Made by a program: the position numbers and the translations under genes | Shown here: piece by piece, positions 1 through 8,545 of the stretch | Position numbering within the stretch: position 1 is the first letter of the stretch | How the letters are laid out: each line of letters opens with the position of its first letter | Assembly: GCF_018613795.1 (NCBI RefSeq) | Contig: NZ_JAGGPN010000007.1 | Coordinates: forward strand, 62,001-126,000 | Direction of reading: 5' to 3' | Source of the DNA: Arthrobacter sp. ISL-65 | GTDB lineage: Bacteria; Actinomycetota; Actinomycetes; Actinomycetales; Micrococcaceae | DNA: 64,000 nt | The notes under the pieces: generated by a model | What the model saw: only the letters and a program-made list of their open reading frames with translations | The model's database searches: none | Told to the model about the DNA's origin: nothing

Positions 1-1
1 C

Positions 2-352
2 ATCCCGTCCACGCTGATCATGGGGGCCGCACTGGTCCTGATCCCGCTGACCGCCGGGTTCACGAGCCTGCTGCTGGCGGCCCTGCTGATCGGCTTCGGC
101 AATGGGATCAGCTCGGGCCTGGTGATGACGCTGGGTGCCGACTTCTCGCCCGACCGCGGCCGCGGTCAGTTCCTGGGCCTCTGGCGGTTTATGGCTGATG
201 CCGGTTCCACCGGCGGGCCGGTGCTCCTCTCCGCGGTGACTGCCGCTGCCTCCCTCGGCGCCGGGGTGACGGCCACCGGGGTCCTGGGGTTCGCGGCGGC
301 AGGTGTGTTCGCCGTCGTGCTTCCCAGACTCAAGCACCGCCGCAACTACTGA
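2..352 (+). CDS. MFS transporter, C-terminal part only
   Basis: The reading frame is already open at the window edge and runs 116 residues to a TGA, so only the last three or four membrane helices are present. The visible part is very hydrophobic, with a short RGRGQFLG-type cytoplasmic loop, as in the second half of major facilitator superfamily permeases. Substrate cannot be told from this end. It lies just upstream, on the same strand, of an iron-box-controlled importer operon that ends in another MFS gene. The palindromic element at 362-426 follows directly and probably ends its transcript. The 5' part lies outside the window. Confidence 0.75.
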   Translation: MPSTLIMGAALVLIPLTAGFTSLLLAALLIGFGNGISSGLVMTLGADFSPDRGRGQFLGLWRFMADAGSTGGPVLLSAVTAAASLGAGVTATGVLGFAAAGVFAVVLPRLKHRRNY

Positions 353-361
353 CACACCTAG

Positions 362-426
362 CCAACTGACTCGCAGTTGTTGTCGTTTTGACGGCTGAAA
401 ACGACAACTATTGCGAGTTAGTTGGG
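362..426. repeat. Palindromic intergenic repeat, family A, copy 1
   Basis: Near-perfect inverted repeat. The left arm (362-390) begins CCAACTGACTCGCAG and its complement returns on the right arm (398-426), around a roughly 7-nt loop. Closely similar copies lie at 7068-7133 and 51075-51140, and a variant with the same outer ends at 11901-11975. It follows the MFS stop codon and could act as a terminator, although the same sequence recurring elsewhere suggests a dispersed REP-like element. Confidence 0.85.
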
Positions 427-448
427 CGGCCCGCTTTGGACGAAGAAG

Positions 449-467
449 TTAGGTTAGCCTACACTCA
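449..467. promoter_or_regulatory. Candidate DtxR/IdeR iron box
   Basis: The 19 bp TTAGGTTAGCCTACACTCA matches the actinobacterial DtxR/IdeR consensus (TTAGGTTAGCCTAACCTAA) at 16 of 19 positions. It lies 67-85 bp upstream of the binding-protein start, where a repressor would cover the promoter. Known family behaviour predicts repression when Fe(II) is plentiful. Confidence 0.72.
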
Positions 468-533
468 GCTTGGCCCTTTTGGCCGTTTGCTGTGCGTCTG
501 CCGTTTCCGCAGACATGAATCTAGGTGGTTTCG

Positions 534-2084
534 TTGCGCTCTTTCTTCCCGCTGTCCGTGTCCGTGGGACTCGTGGCGCTTCTCTCCCTGTCCGCCTGCG
601 GCTTCAGCGGCGAAGCCGGTAAATCCAGCCAGGCGGCGGCCGACCCTGACCAGCGGATCGTCGTCGACAACTTCCGCGCACCCGTGGCGGACTGGGCTTT
701 GGAGAGCGACGCCGCCTACATCCTGTCCCTGTCCGGATGCCTCGAGACGCTGACGCGCTACGACGAGACGCAGGGGAAGATCGTGCCGTCACTCGCCACG
801 GAGTGGAAGCAGGTCTCCGACCTTGAATGGGACTTCACCCTCCGCGAGGGCGTCAAGTTCCAGGACGGCGCCGCACTGGACGCCAAGGCGGTGGTGACCT
901 CGCTGCAGAACGTCCTTGACGCCGAAGTTCCCGCCCGCGCGTTCAGCCCCAAGGCAGTCAAGGCGGTCGAAGCCCTCGACGAGAACACGGTCCGTGTGAC
1001 TACGCCGACCGAGAGCCCGCTGGTTCCCTACCGGCTGGCGAGCGTCAACACCGGCGTGCTGTCGCCGGCCGCCTTCAAGGGCGAGACCGTCGATCCGTTT
1101 GGCCACTGCACCGGCCCGTTCACGCCCGTGTCCGAGAAGCCGAAGCAGTCCCTGACCCTGGACCGGAACGAAAACTACTGGGGCGGGCAGGTGCAGCTTG
1201 CCGGCGCCGAGATCCGGTTCATCACCGACGGCGCCACCCGCACCGCGCAGGTCCAGACGGGCGAAGCGGACGTGTCCCTGTCCATCCCTGTCTCCGGCCT
1301 GGCGGCGCTGGAGTCGGACTCCAACGTCAAGGTCCTGAAAGCGGATTCGCCGCGGACCGCCACGCTGTACATGAACAACGGCAAGGCCCCGTTCGACGAC
1401 GTCGACTTCCGCAAGGCGGTCCGCTCGGCGCTCGATCTGGATGCGCTCGCCGCCAGCGTCTATGAAGGTGCAGCGATCCCGGCCACGGGTCCGTTCGCGC
1501 CGTCGGAGCCGTGGGCCATCGAGGGTGCCGCGACGCCGAAGCAGGACCTCGACGCCGCCAAGAAGCTGCTCGCCTCCGCCGGCTACTCAGCAGACCGGCC
1601 GCTGGAGATCATCGCGATCGTCGAGCGCGCGGAGTTCGCGGACGTGGCCACGGTCATCCAGGAGAACCTGAAGGCCGTGGGCGTTCCGGTGAAAATCACC
1701 ACCAAGGAGTATGCCGCCGTCGAACCGGACCTGCTGTCCGGCAACTACGACATGGTGCTGAGCCAGCGCAACCGCCTGATCGACATCGCCGACCCCATCG
1801 GCTTCCTCACCGCCGACTACACCTGCGACGGCACCTACAACCTCAGCCACTTCTGCAACGCGGAGTACGACAAGAAGATCGCGGAGGCAGCCACGACGGC
1901 CGACGCCCAGGAGCGGTACCGGCTGTACGCCGAGGCCGGCCAGATCCTCCAGGACCAGGCCGTGAACGTGTGGCTGGTCAACGAGCAGGCCACCGACGCC
2001 GTCCGCACCGACCTGCAGGCGCACGTCCAGGACCCCCTGGCCCGTTACGTGCTCCGGGCCGAAACGGCCAAGTCCGGATCGTGA
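534..2084 (+). CDS. ABC transporter substrate-binding lipoprotein, family 5 (peptide/nickel/metallophore type)
   Basis: Binding protein of 516 residues of the SBP_bac_5 type, which captures oligopeptides, nickel chelates or metallophores outside the membrane. The N-terminus is a lipoprotein signal: Arg2, a hydrophobic stretch and the lipobox LSAC with the lipidated Cys at residue 22. I place the start at TTG 534 because AGGTGG (523-528) is correctly spaced before it; a GTG at 525 is the alternative and has no such site. Two permeases, a double ATPase and an MFS gene follow in the same operon. The iron box upstream argues for an iron-linked substrate rather than ordinary peptides. Similarity to the staphylopine importer CntA is architectural only. 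Confidence 0.9.
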   Translation: MRSFFPLSVSVGLVALLSLSACGFSGEAGKSSQAAADPDQRIVVDNFRAPVADWALESDAAYILSLSGCLETLTRYDETQGKIVPSLATEWKQVSDLEWDFTLREGVKFQDGAALDAKAVVTSLQNVLDAEVPARAFSPKAVKAVEALDENTVRVTTPTESPLVPYRLASVNTGVLSPAAFKGETVDPFGHCTGPFTPVSEKPKQSLTLDRNENYWGGQVQLAGAEIRFITDGATRTAQVQTGEADVSLSIPVSGLAALESDSNVKVLKADSPRTATLYMNNGKAPFDDVDFRKAVRSALDLDALAASVYEGAAIPATGPFAPSEPWAIEGAATPKQDLDAAKKLLASAGYSADRPLEIIAIVERAEFADVATVIQENLKAVGVPVKITTKEYAAVEPDLLSGNYDMVLSQRNRLIDIADPIGFLTADYTCDGTYNLSHFCNAEYDKKIAEAATTADAQERYRLYAEAGQILQDQAVNVWLVNEQATDAVRTDLQAHVQDPLARYVLRAETAKSGS

Positions 2085-2121
2085 CGCCCCCGTACCGCGG
2101 ACCCCGAGCGCAGGGTCCGGC

Positions 2122-3063
2122 ATGATGCTGTTCCTCGGCAGGAGAACGGCGGCCCTGGTGGTCGCCGTTCTTCTGGCGTCTTTCGTGGTGTTCCTCATCC
2201 CGTACGTCACCCCGGGCGACCCGGTCCGCAAGATCATCCGCTCGCGGGTGGCCGGCGACGCGATCGATGACTCCGCCGTCCAGGCCTTGACCGCCCAGCT
2301 CGGGCTCCAGGATCCCCTGTGGACCCAGTACCTGCGGTGGCTGGGGCGCTTCGCGAGCGGTGACATGGGCCTGTCCTACACCAGCCGCACGCCGGTGGTG
2401 GACCAGGTGCTGCCCGCGCTCTGGGTCACGCTCAGCCTGGTGGTCATGACGCTGGCCGTGGCGGCTTTGATAGCGGTGATCCTCGGCATTGCTGCCGCGC
2501 TGAACGAGGGGCGGGCGGCGGACAAGGCCATCACCGCCGTCTCCCAGGCGTTCATCGCCATGCCGGAATACTGGCTGGCGCCCATGCTGGTGCTGGTCTT
2601 CGCGCTCGAACTGTCCGTGCTGCCGTCCGCCGGGTGGGAAGGCCCGACGTCGGCCGTGCTGCCCGTGGCGGTCCTCGCCTTGCGTCCGGCGAGCCATTTC
2701 ACCTCCGCCGTGCGCGAGGGAATGCTCGACGCGCTGGGCGCCGACCACGTCACCGCCGCGCGGGGCAGGGGTCTGAGCTACTTCCATACCGTGCGGAAGC
2801 ACGTGATCCCGAACGGCCTGCTGCCCCTCACCACGCTCGCGGCCGTGTGGTTCGCGGGCCTGCTGGGCGGGTCGGTCATCGTCGAGGTCATCTTCGCGAT
2901 CCCCGGGATGGGGCGGCTGCTGTTCGACGGCGTCCTGAACAGTGACATTCCGCTGGCGCAGGGAGCAGTGGTGGTCGTCGTCGGGCTGGCTGTCCTGCTG
3001 ACCACGGCGGCGGACCTGGTCCACGGGCTCCTCAACCCCCAGGTCAGGATGCGGCATGCGTAA
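2122..3063 (+). CDS. ABC transporter permease, DppB/OppB family
   Basis: Inner-membrane permease of 313 residues with six predicted helices. An initial helix carrying VLLASFVVFLIPYVTPGDP is followed by a periplasmic loop with the GLQDPLWTQYLRWLGRFASGD-like region typical of DppB-type subunits. The EAA coupling loop that contacts the ATPase is visible as DHVTAARGRGLS near residue 210. It starts 37 bp after the binding protein (two tandem ATGs, 2122 and 2125) and its last 8 bp overlap the next permease, which indicates translational coupling. It forms the channel with the DppC-type partner. Confidence 0.92.
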   Translation: MMLFLGRRTAALVVAVLLASFVVFLIPYVTPGDPVRKIIRSRVAGDAIDDSAVQALTAQLGLQDPLWTQYLRWLGRFASGDMGLSYTSRTPVVDQVLPALWVTLSLVVMTLAVAALIAVILGIAAALNEGRAADKAITAVSQAFIAMPEYWLAPMLVLVFALELSVLPSAGWEGPTSAVLPVAVLALRPASHFTSAVREGMLDALGADHVTAARGRGLSYFHTVRKHVIPNGLLPLTTLAAVWFAGLLGGSVIVEVIFAIPGMGRLLFDGVLNSDIPLAQGAVVVVVGLAVLLTTAADLVHGLLNPQVRMRHA

Positions 3064-3901
3064 ACTTCCTGTGCACATCCGGCTTGCCGCCTGCGTGCTG
3101 GCCGTCGTGGTGCTGTCCGTGGCCCTGGCCGGCTGGATCGCGCCCTATCCATCCGCCGAACAGGACCTCGCCTCCCGGCTGTCCGCGCCCACCGGTGCCC
3201 ACTGGCTGGGCACCGACCACCTGGGCCGCGACACCCTGAGCAGGCTGCTCGACGGCGGCCGCTTCTCCCTGACCATTGCTGCCCTGGCCACGGTGCTCAC
3301 CGCGGTCATCGGCACGGCGATCGGCGTCCTCAGCGCGCGCCGGCGGGGGTGGCTGGACGAGTTCTTCACCCGCACCAACGACATCCTGCTGGCCATGCCG
3401 GAAATGGTGGTGGCACTGTTCCTGGTGGCCGCGATGGGAGCAGGCTATCCGTCCCTGCTGCTGGCCCTGACCGTCACAGGCTGGACACCCTTCGCGCGGC
3501 TCGCCCGGGCACTGGCCTACGACGTTTCCGCCCGCGGCTTCATCGAGGCGGCACGCGTGTTGGGCTGCACTCCCTGGTTCACTGTGCGGCGGCACATCCT
3601 GCCGCACCTGGCCGGGCCGCTGCTGGGACAGGCCACGCTCCGGTTCGGGCAGTTCCTGATCAGCGTCGGCGCCCTGTCCTACCTGGGCCTCGGCGTGCAG
3701 CCCCCGCAGTCCGACTGGGGCTCGATGCTCGCCGCCGCCCAGCCGTACGCCGTGAGGTCGCCGATGACCATCCTTGCCCCCGGCCTGGTGATTTTCACCG
3801 TGGCGCTGTGCGTCACGCTCATTGGCCAGCACCTGGCGCGCATGTCCAGCAGCCGGCTGCTGCTGGCTTCCGCTCCTGCTCCGGAGGTCACCCATGCGTG
3901 A
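3056..3901 (+). CDS. ABC transporter permease, DppC/OppC family
   Basis: Second channel subunit, 281 residues. It has an N-terminal helix, the conserved HWLGTDHLGRDTLSRLLDG segment that marks DppC-type permeases, and an EAA loop (FIEAARVLGCTPWF) that docks on the ATPase. The start overlaps the upstream permease by 8 bp and its stop overlaps the ATPase start by 8 bp, so the three membrane and ATPase genes are tightly coupled. Confidence 0.92.
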   Translation: MRKLPVHIRLAACVLAVVVLSVALAGWIAPYPSAEQDLASRLSAPTGAHWLGTDHLGRDTLSRLLDGGRFSLTIAALATVLTAVIGTAIGVLSARRRGWLDEFFTRTNDILLAMPEMVVALFLVAAMGAGYPSLLLALTVTGWTPFARLARALAYDVSARGFIEAARVLGCTPWFTVRRHILPHLAGPLLGQATLRFGQFLISVGALSYLGLGVQPPQSDWGSMLAAAQPYAVRSPMTILAPGLVIFTVALCVTLIGQHLARMSSSRLLLASAPAPEVTHA

Positions 3902-5669
3902 GGGCCTGATCATCGAGGACCTGCACCTCGGCCTGCGGGCGCCCGCCGGGGGTCCTTCCGATTCATCCGCCCGTCCGGTGCTTTCCGGCGTCGGCCTCAC
4001 CGTGGCACCCGGCGAGTTCGTCGCACTGGTGGGGGCGTCCGGAAGCGGCAAGACGATGACCGCGCTGTCCGTCCTGGGACTGCTGCCGCCGCAAATCCAG
4101 GCCACGTCGGGGTCCATCACCTTGGGCGGAACCGACCTGCTTGCGGCCAGCGGCGCAGAGCTCAACCGTCTGCGTGGCGGCCGGATCGGGATGCTGTACC
4201 AGCAGCCCAAGCGGATGTTCAACCCCCGCATGACCATTGGCAGTCACCTGGCCGAGCCGTTGAAGCTGCACCGCGGGCTGCGCGGACGCCAGGCCAGGGC
4301 GCATGCGCTGGAGCTGCTCACCAACGCCGGGTTCGAGGACCCGGAGCGGGTGGCCCGGGCGTATCCGCACCAGCTGTCCGGCGGCATGGCGCAGCGGGCC
4401 ATGCTGGCACTGGCCATGGCCGGACAGCCGGAACTGCTGCTCGCCGACGAGCCTACTTCCGCGCTGGACAAGGTCCTGGAGCGGCAGATCCTGGAACTGA
4501 TCGACACGCAGCGGCGGCAGCACGGGCTCGGCGTCCTCTACATCACGCACGACCTGGCCACCGTCTCCGCGTTCGCTGACCGCGTGGTGGTGATGGATGC
4601 CGGCCGCGTCCAGGAGGAAGGCCCGGCCAGGGCCGTCCTCGGCGCGCCCCGGACCGCGTGCGCCAGGGAGCTACTGGAGGCGTGCGCCCTCACCCGCCGT
4701 CGTATTGTGGTGGCCGGGGAGGCCTCCGGCCTCGCTCCTTCCCGCGACATCCTGGCGCTGAACGGCGTCACCAAGAGGTTCGCCAAAGGCCGGGGCGCCC
4801 GGCCGGCTCTGGATGATGTCTCGCTGAGCCTTCGCGAAGGCGAGATTCTCGGTGTCCTGGGCCAGTCAGGCTCCGGGAAGAGCACCCTGGCCCGGCTGCT
4901 GGTGGAGGTTGAGGCCCCGGACCGCGGCAGCATTACCCGGACACTGCCGGGAGGGGCCGGCAAGGACGACGGCGGCAGTGTCAGCCGGGGTGTCCCTGGC
5001 ACAGAGGTGCAGCTCGTCTTCCAGGAACCGCACGACGCCTTCGACCCCCGGATGAAACTGTTCGCCAGCCTGGAAGCGCCGCTGCTGCGGCAGCGGACGG
5101 GCACGTCCGACGAGCGCCGGGAGCGCATCCAGCAGGCCGTCCGGGATGTTGAACTGGAACCCGACCTGCTGGAGAGATACCCAAGCCAGTGTTCGGGAGG
5201 CCAGCTGCAGCGGCTGACGATCGCCCGGGCGCTGCTGCTGGAGCCGGCCGTGCTGATCTGCGACGAGGCGACGTCGGCGCTGGATGCGGTCACGCAGCGC
5301 AAGGTCCTGGATCTGCTGCTGCGGCTGCACCGGGACCGCCGTCTTTCGCTGATCATGATTTCCCACGACATGAACGTCATCCGGTACATGAGCCACAGGG
5401 TGGCCGTGCTGTACCAGGGCGCCCTGGTGGAGCTGGCTGGCACCTCCGAGTTCTTCGCCAACCCCCAGCACGGGCACAGCAAGGAGCTGGTGACGGCGGC
5501 CCGCCCGCATCCGACGGCCTGCGCTGCTCCGGTGGCCTGCAGTGACCTGGCGGCCTGCGCTCATCGGGTGGCAGCCATGGCCACCCGTGCTCCCGTGGTC
5601 ATCGGAGGTGTGGGGGGCGGGCCGGAGGCGTCCCGTTCCCTGGACCTCGTCAGCACCCCGGACGCTTAA
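3894..5669 (+). CDS. Fused double ATP-binding protein of the ABC importer (DppD-DppF type)
   Basis: One 591-residue polypeptide carries two complete nucleotide-binding domains, replacing the usual DppD and DppF pair. Domain 1 has Walker A GASGSGKT (about residues 47-54), signature LSGGMAQR and Walker B LLLADEP. Domain 2 has Walker A GQSGSGKS, signature CSGGQLQR and Walker B LICDEATSALD. The ATG at 3894 is chosen because GGAGG lies 8 bp upstream and the start overlaps the preceding stop by 8 bp; an earlier in-frame start would lie deep inside the permease gene. The C-terminal 50 residues are rich in Ala and Cys (CAAPVACSDLAACA) and look unstructured. Energises uptake by the upstream permeases. 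Confidence 0.9.
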   Translation: MREGLIIEDLHLGLRAPAGGPSDSSARPVLSGVGLTVAPGEFVALVGASGSGKTMTALSVLGLLPPQIQATSGSITLGGTDLLAASGAELNRLRGGRIGMLYQQPKRMFNPRMTIGSHLAEPLKLHRGLRGRQARAHALELLTNAGFEDPERVARAYPHQLSGGMAQRAMLALAMAGQPELLLADEPTSALDKVLERQILELIDTQRRQHGLGVLYITHDLATVSAFADRVVVMDAGRVQEEGPARAVLGAPRTACARELLEACALTRRRIVVAGEASGLAPSRDILALNGVTKRFAKGRGARPALDDVSLSLREGEILGVLGQSGSGKSTLARLLVEVEAPDRGSITRTLPGGAGKDDGGSVSRGVPGTEVQLVFQEPHDAFDPRMKLFASLEAPLLRQRTGTSDERRERIQQAVRDVELEPDLLERYPSQCSGGQLQRLTIARALLLEPAVLICDEATSALDAVTQRKVLDLLLRLHRDRRLSLIMISHDMNVIRYMSHRVAVLYQGALVELAGTSEFFANPQHGHSKELVTAARPHPTACAAPVACSDLAACAHRVAAMATRAPVVIGGVGGGPEASRSLDLVSTPDA

Positions 5670-5684
5670 GGACCCACCTGACCC

Positions 5685-7076
5685 ATGCCATACCTGCCTG
5701 AAACGCGCACCCTGCTTGGCGCGCAACTGGTGTTCAATCTGGGTTTCTACGCGGTGGTTCCCTTCCTGGCCGGCGCCATGGGCAGGGACTACGCACTTGA
5801 CGCCGCCGCCGTCGGGCTTGTTCTGGGCGCCCGTACCTTCAGCCAGCAGGGGATGTTCCTGTTCGGCGGCCTGCTGGCCGACCGCTGGGGTGCCCGGCGG
5901 TCGATCCTGGCCGGCTGCCTGGTCCGCATCGCGGGATACGCGACCCTGGCGGCGGCGTCGGATTTCACGCTGTTCCTTTTGGGTGCGGTGCTGACCGGTG
6001 CCGGAGGTGCGCTGTTCTCGCCTGCGCTGGAATCGCAGCTGTCACATGCGGACTGCGCGCATGGCAACGGTGCCCGAACGGGCAATGCGGGCAACGCCAA
6101 GGAGCGGGCTTTAGGCAAGGGCCGGCGCTCGGTGTTCGTCTGGCTGGCCATCACGGGGGAGATGGGCGCTCTCGCCGGCCCGCTGCTCGGGGCGTCCCTG
6201 CTGGGGTGGGGCTTTGACGCGGCGCTGGCGGCGGGAATCGCAATCTTCGTTGCGGTGACGGTTGTGCTGTGGTTCCGCCTCCCCGCCGGGTCGCCGGGGA
6301 AGTCGAAAACTGCGGGAACGAGGGAGCCTGAGGCCTCACCGGGCCAGTCCCGCAGCGCACTCGGGTGCCTGAAGAACCGGCGCTTTGTGGCGTTCTGCCT
6401 GCTCGCCAGCACCAACATGGTGGCCTACAACCAGCTCTACTTCGCCTTCCCGCTTGAGCTGGACCGGCGGGGCCTGGACGGTTCGTGGCTAGCCATGCTG
6501 TTCCTGCTCGCCTCCGTGCTGACACTGCTGTTGCAGCTGCCGGTGGCCGCGGCCGGGCAGCGGCTGGGGCCGGGCCGAGCCATGTCTGCAGGCTTCTTGC
6601 TGGTGGCAGCTGCCTTGGCGGCCGCCGCTTTGACGTCTGTCCAGGCGGAAGCCGGCGGTTCTGGGGCGGGACGTTCTGGAGTGGGAGGGACCGTGCCGAC
6701 TGGTCCGGCTGAGGCCGGCTCCGTGGCGCTGATGGCGGGCATCGTCGGTGCACTGATCCTCGGCCACATGCTCCTCACGCCCACCATCCTGTCGCTGATC
6801 CCGCGGTTCATCGCGCCGGAAGGGCCAGCCTCGGGTCGCGGCGCGTATTACGGGCTGTCCGCAACCTGTGGCGGCATCGCCGTGCTGGCGGGGAATGCTC
6901 TGCTGGGCTGGCTGCTGGATCTCACGGACCGGAACCACTGGTGGCCGGGGACGCCCTGGCTGCCGATGGTGGGCCTCGCGGTCCTGGCTGCCCTGATGCT
7001 GCCGCGGCTGTTGCGCGGAATTCACCGCACCAGCACCCTCGGGACGGCGGCGGTCGGGGCCTCCATACCCAACTGA
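5685..7076 (+). CDS. MFS transporter, probable exporter partner of the iron-box operon
   Basis: Major facilitator permease of 463 residues with about 12 helices and the loop-2 motif GLLADRWGARRS (near residue 65). It follows the ATPase by 15 bp, so it belongs to the operon. Its position after a family-5 importer resembles Cnt/Opp-type metallophore loci, where an MFS pump (CntE) exports the apo-metallophore that the ABC system takes back; that role is inferred. The last two sense codons and the stop lie inside a palindromic repeat. Non-metal MFS functions remain possible. Confidence 0.85.
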   Translation: MPYLPETRTLLGAQLVFNLGFYAVVPFLAGAMGRDYALDAAAVGLVLGARTFSQQGMFLFGGLLADRWGARRSILAGCLVRIAGYATLAAASDFTLFLLGAVLTGAGGALFSPALESQLSHADCAHGNGARTGNAGNAKERALGKGRRSVFVWLAITGEMGALAGPLLGASLLGWGFDAALAAGIAIFVAVTVVLWFRLPAGSPGKSKTAGTREPEASPGQSRSALGCLKNRRFVAFCLLASTNMVAYNQLYFAFPLELDRRGLDGSWLAMLFLLASVLTLLLQLPVAAAGQRLGPGRAMSAGFLLVAAALAAAALTSVQAEAGGSGAGRSGVGGTVPTGPAEAGSVALMAGIVGALILGHMLLTPTILSLIPRFIAPEGPASGRGAYYGLSATCGGIAVLAGNALLGWLLDLTDRNHWWPGTPWLPMVGLAVLAALMLPRLLRGIHRTSTLGTAAVGASIPN

Positions 7077-7133
7077 CTCGCAGTTGTTGTCGTTTTCAGC
7101 CTCGAAAACGACAACAACTGCGAGTCAGCTGGG
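7068..7133. repeat. Palindromic intergenic repeat, family A, copy 2
   Basis: Almost perfect palindrome with arms of about 30 bp around AGCCT; it begins CCCAACTGACTCGCAG and ends in the complement. It is nearly identical to the copy at 362-426. It overlaps the last codons (Pro-Asn-stop) of the MFS gene, so the element supplies that gene's stop codon. Likely also works as a factor-independent or structural terminator. Confidence 0.88.
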
Positions 7134-7174
7134 CGGTCTGCGCGCGGGGGAGGGCGGGCCGTTAGGGTTCTGGG

Positions 7175-7369
7175 TTACATCCCCGTCCAGCGGCGGAGCG
7201 TGCTATTCACGAGGCCGATCAGCACAGCCGTCCACCAGCACGCCTGCGAAATGCTGAGTGCGATCAGCAGCCTGAGGCGTAGCCGGCGGCCCAGTTCACT
7301 GAAGCGTGTATCCCGCGGAAGCGCGAACATCTTGTGCATGGCCGGTGCGATGCTCAGGCCGTTCAGCAT
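7175..7369 (-). pseudogene. Small membrane-protein fragment, possible remnant
   Basis: A 64-residue frame with one or two hydrophobic stretches (LRLLIALSISQACWWTAVLIG) preceded by basic residues. The same frame stays open upstream of the first ATG without a plausible start, and a short overlapping frame begins nearby with MSRNLETLRRG. This suggests the C-terminal end of a decayed integral membrane protein rather than an intact gene. No ribosome-binding site precedes the ATG. I do not recognise the family; an intact small membrane peptide is the alternative. Confidence 0.3.
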
Positions 7370-7535
7370 CAGGACGGTTGATTTGTGGATTAGGCAAAGA
7401 GATAGTTCTCTATTCCACGGCGTAGCGTTTCTAAATTCCTGCTCATTTCGAGTAATGCGGGTAATGCGAGCGGGGCCTCCCGCGTGAGTGCAGAAGGCCC
7501 GCTATGGGGGCTTTCGCCCCGAGGTAAATTCCGCT

Positions 7536-8108
7536 TTAGTCGTCCGAACCGTGGCCGCCGCTGTCTCCTCCGGGCTCGGAAGCCTTGCGCTGCCCGCCCT
7601 TGTCATCGCCCGGTTCCCGCACGGTCCGCAGGCCGCCTTTGTCGTCGCCCGGCTGCCCGGCGACGACGGCGAGATCCCCGGCAGCGCCGGTGCCCCCTGG
7701 CGGGGAGCCGAAGGTGCCGCCGGGCTGGGACACGGCAGGGCCGGCGTCGGACGTACCCGTCGCAGTGCCGTCCCTGTGGTCCCGCTCGTCACCGGGCTCG
7801 GACGACGGCGTCGGCGACGTCCGCCGGCCGCCCTTGCCGTCACCGGATTCCGGCACCCCGGTAGTCTTCGCGGGGGCTGGAACTGTGCTGCCGCCGTCGA
7901 CCACGGACGTTACATGCGGCGTAGCTTTCGCGCTGACGGCGGCGGCCGGTGCCGCAGTGCCGCTGGAGTTGTTCGGCAGGAGGACGCTGTTCGCGTTGCC
8001 GGTACCGGACGGCGTGGTGCTCAGTACCTGCGTATTGACGGCGAGGGCGGCGGATCCGGTCACGAGGATCCCGACCACGGAAAGCGCGAGGGCTGCTTTG
8101 GTTTTCAT
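7536..8108 (-). CDS. Exported low-complexity protein with DDKGG motifs (module copy 1)
   Basis: Unrecognised 190-residue protein. It starts with a Sec signal peptide (KTK, then a hydrophobic run ending AALA near residue 23). The rest is disordered and rich in Gly, Pro, Ser, Thr and Asp. The C-terminal third repeats acidic-basic tracts, including GDDKGGLR and GDDKGGQR. The exported protein at 14211-14684 shares the signal peptide, the disorder and a DDKGGL motif near its end. Both sit beside a small protein with the same HPGHPEQA-type motif, so they appear to be paralogous modules. It lies 59 bp downstream of that partner. Function unknown. Confidence 0.7.
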   Translation of the reverse strand: MKTKAALALSVVGILVTGSAALAVNTQVLSTTPSGTGNANSVLLPNNSSGTAAPAAAVSAKATPHVTSVVDGGSTVPAPAKTTGVPESGDGKGGRRTSPTPSSEPGDERDHRDGTATGTSDAGPAVSQPGGTFGSPPGGTGAAGDLAVVAGQPGDDKGGLRTVREPGDDKGGQRKASEPGGDSGGHGSDD

Positions 8109-8167
8109 GGACCGTTCCAGGGGTCGTCGGAAAAATTGCGTGTTGGGAAGTCAGGAACCGGCGGGCA

Positions 8168-8545
8168 TCATCCTCTGTCCTGGATCTCGAGCAAATGCGC
8201 CAGCATTGCCTGTTCGGGGTGACCCGGATGCTCGGAGATGTGCCTGAGCAGTGACAAGCGGAGGTCCGATCTCAGACCTTCGTCACCGAGGATTTCGCCG
8301 ATGACCCGCATCAGTTGGCGCTGCAGTATGCCGCCCTGGGGAGCGCGCTGGGCGGGCCGCCGCGGGGGGACTGCGGCGGGACCCTGCGCTGTATCTTGCG
8401 CTGGCTGTTGAAGGGGCTGTTCGCCGGCACATGTCCGGCCTGTAACTGCTGAGGGTCCTCCGGCAGCCTGATGAGCAGGCAGCCTCTCCGGCTTGTGGGA
8501 CTGCCAGTGGCTGTCACCGCCTGAGTACGGGTCCGTGGTCATCAT
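8168..8545 (-). CDS. Small protein with LLRHI-SEHPGHPEQA motif (module copy 1)
   Basis: Unrecognised 125-residue cytoplasmic protein. The N-terminal two thirds are Pro/Gln-rich and look disordered. The C-terminal 45 residues form a helical conserved segment, RSDLRLSLLRHISEHPGHP then EQAMLAHL. The protein at 13838-14155 carries the clearly homologous RSEVRRRLLRHLAENPGHP then EQALLDHL. The start is the first ATG of a pair (8545), placed by GGAAGGTG about 6 bp upstream; a longer frame lacks such a site. It precedes the exported DDKGG protein, probably as an operon. Confidence 0.72.
   Translation of the reverse strand: MMTTDPYSGGDSHWQSHKPERLPAHQAAGGPSAVTGRTCAGEQPLQQPAQDTAQGPAAVPPRRPAQRAPQGGILQRQLMRVIGEILGDEGLRSDLRLSLLRHISEHPGHPEQAMLAHLLEIQDRG

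Noticed and set aside
7488..8222. Plus-strand frames opposite the first DDKGG module
   Set aside because: Minus strand has the signal peptide, ribosome site and the motif shared with the second locus; the plus frames show none.
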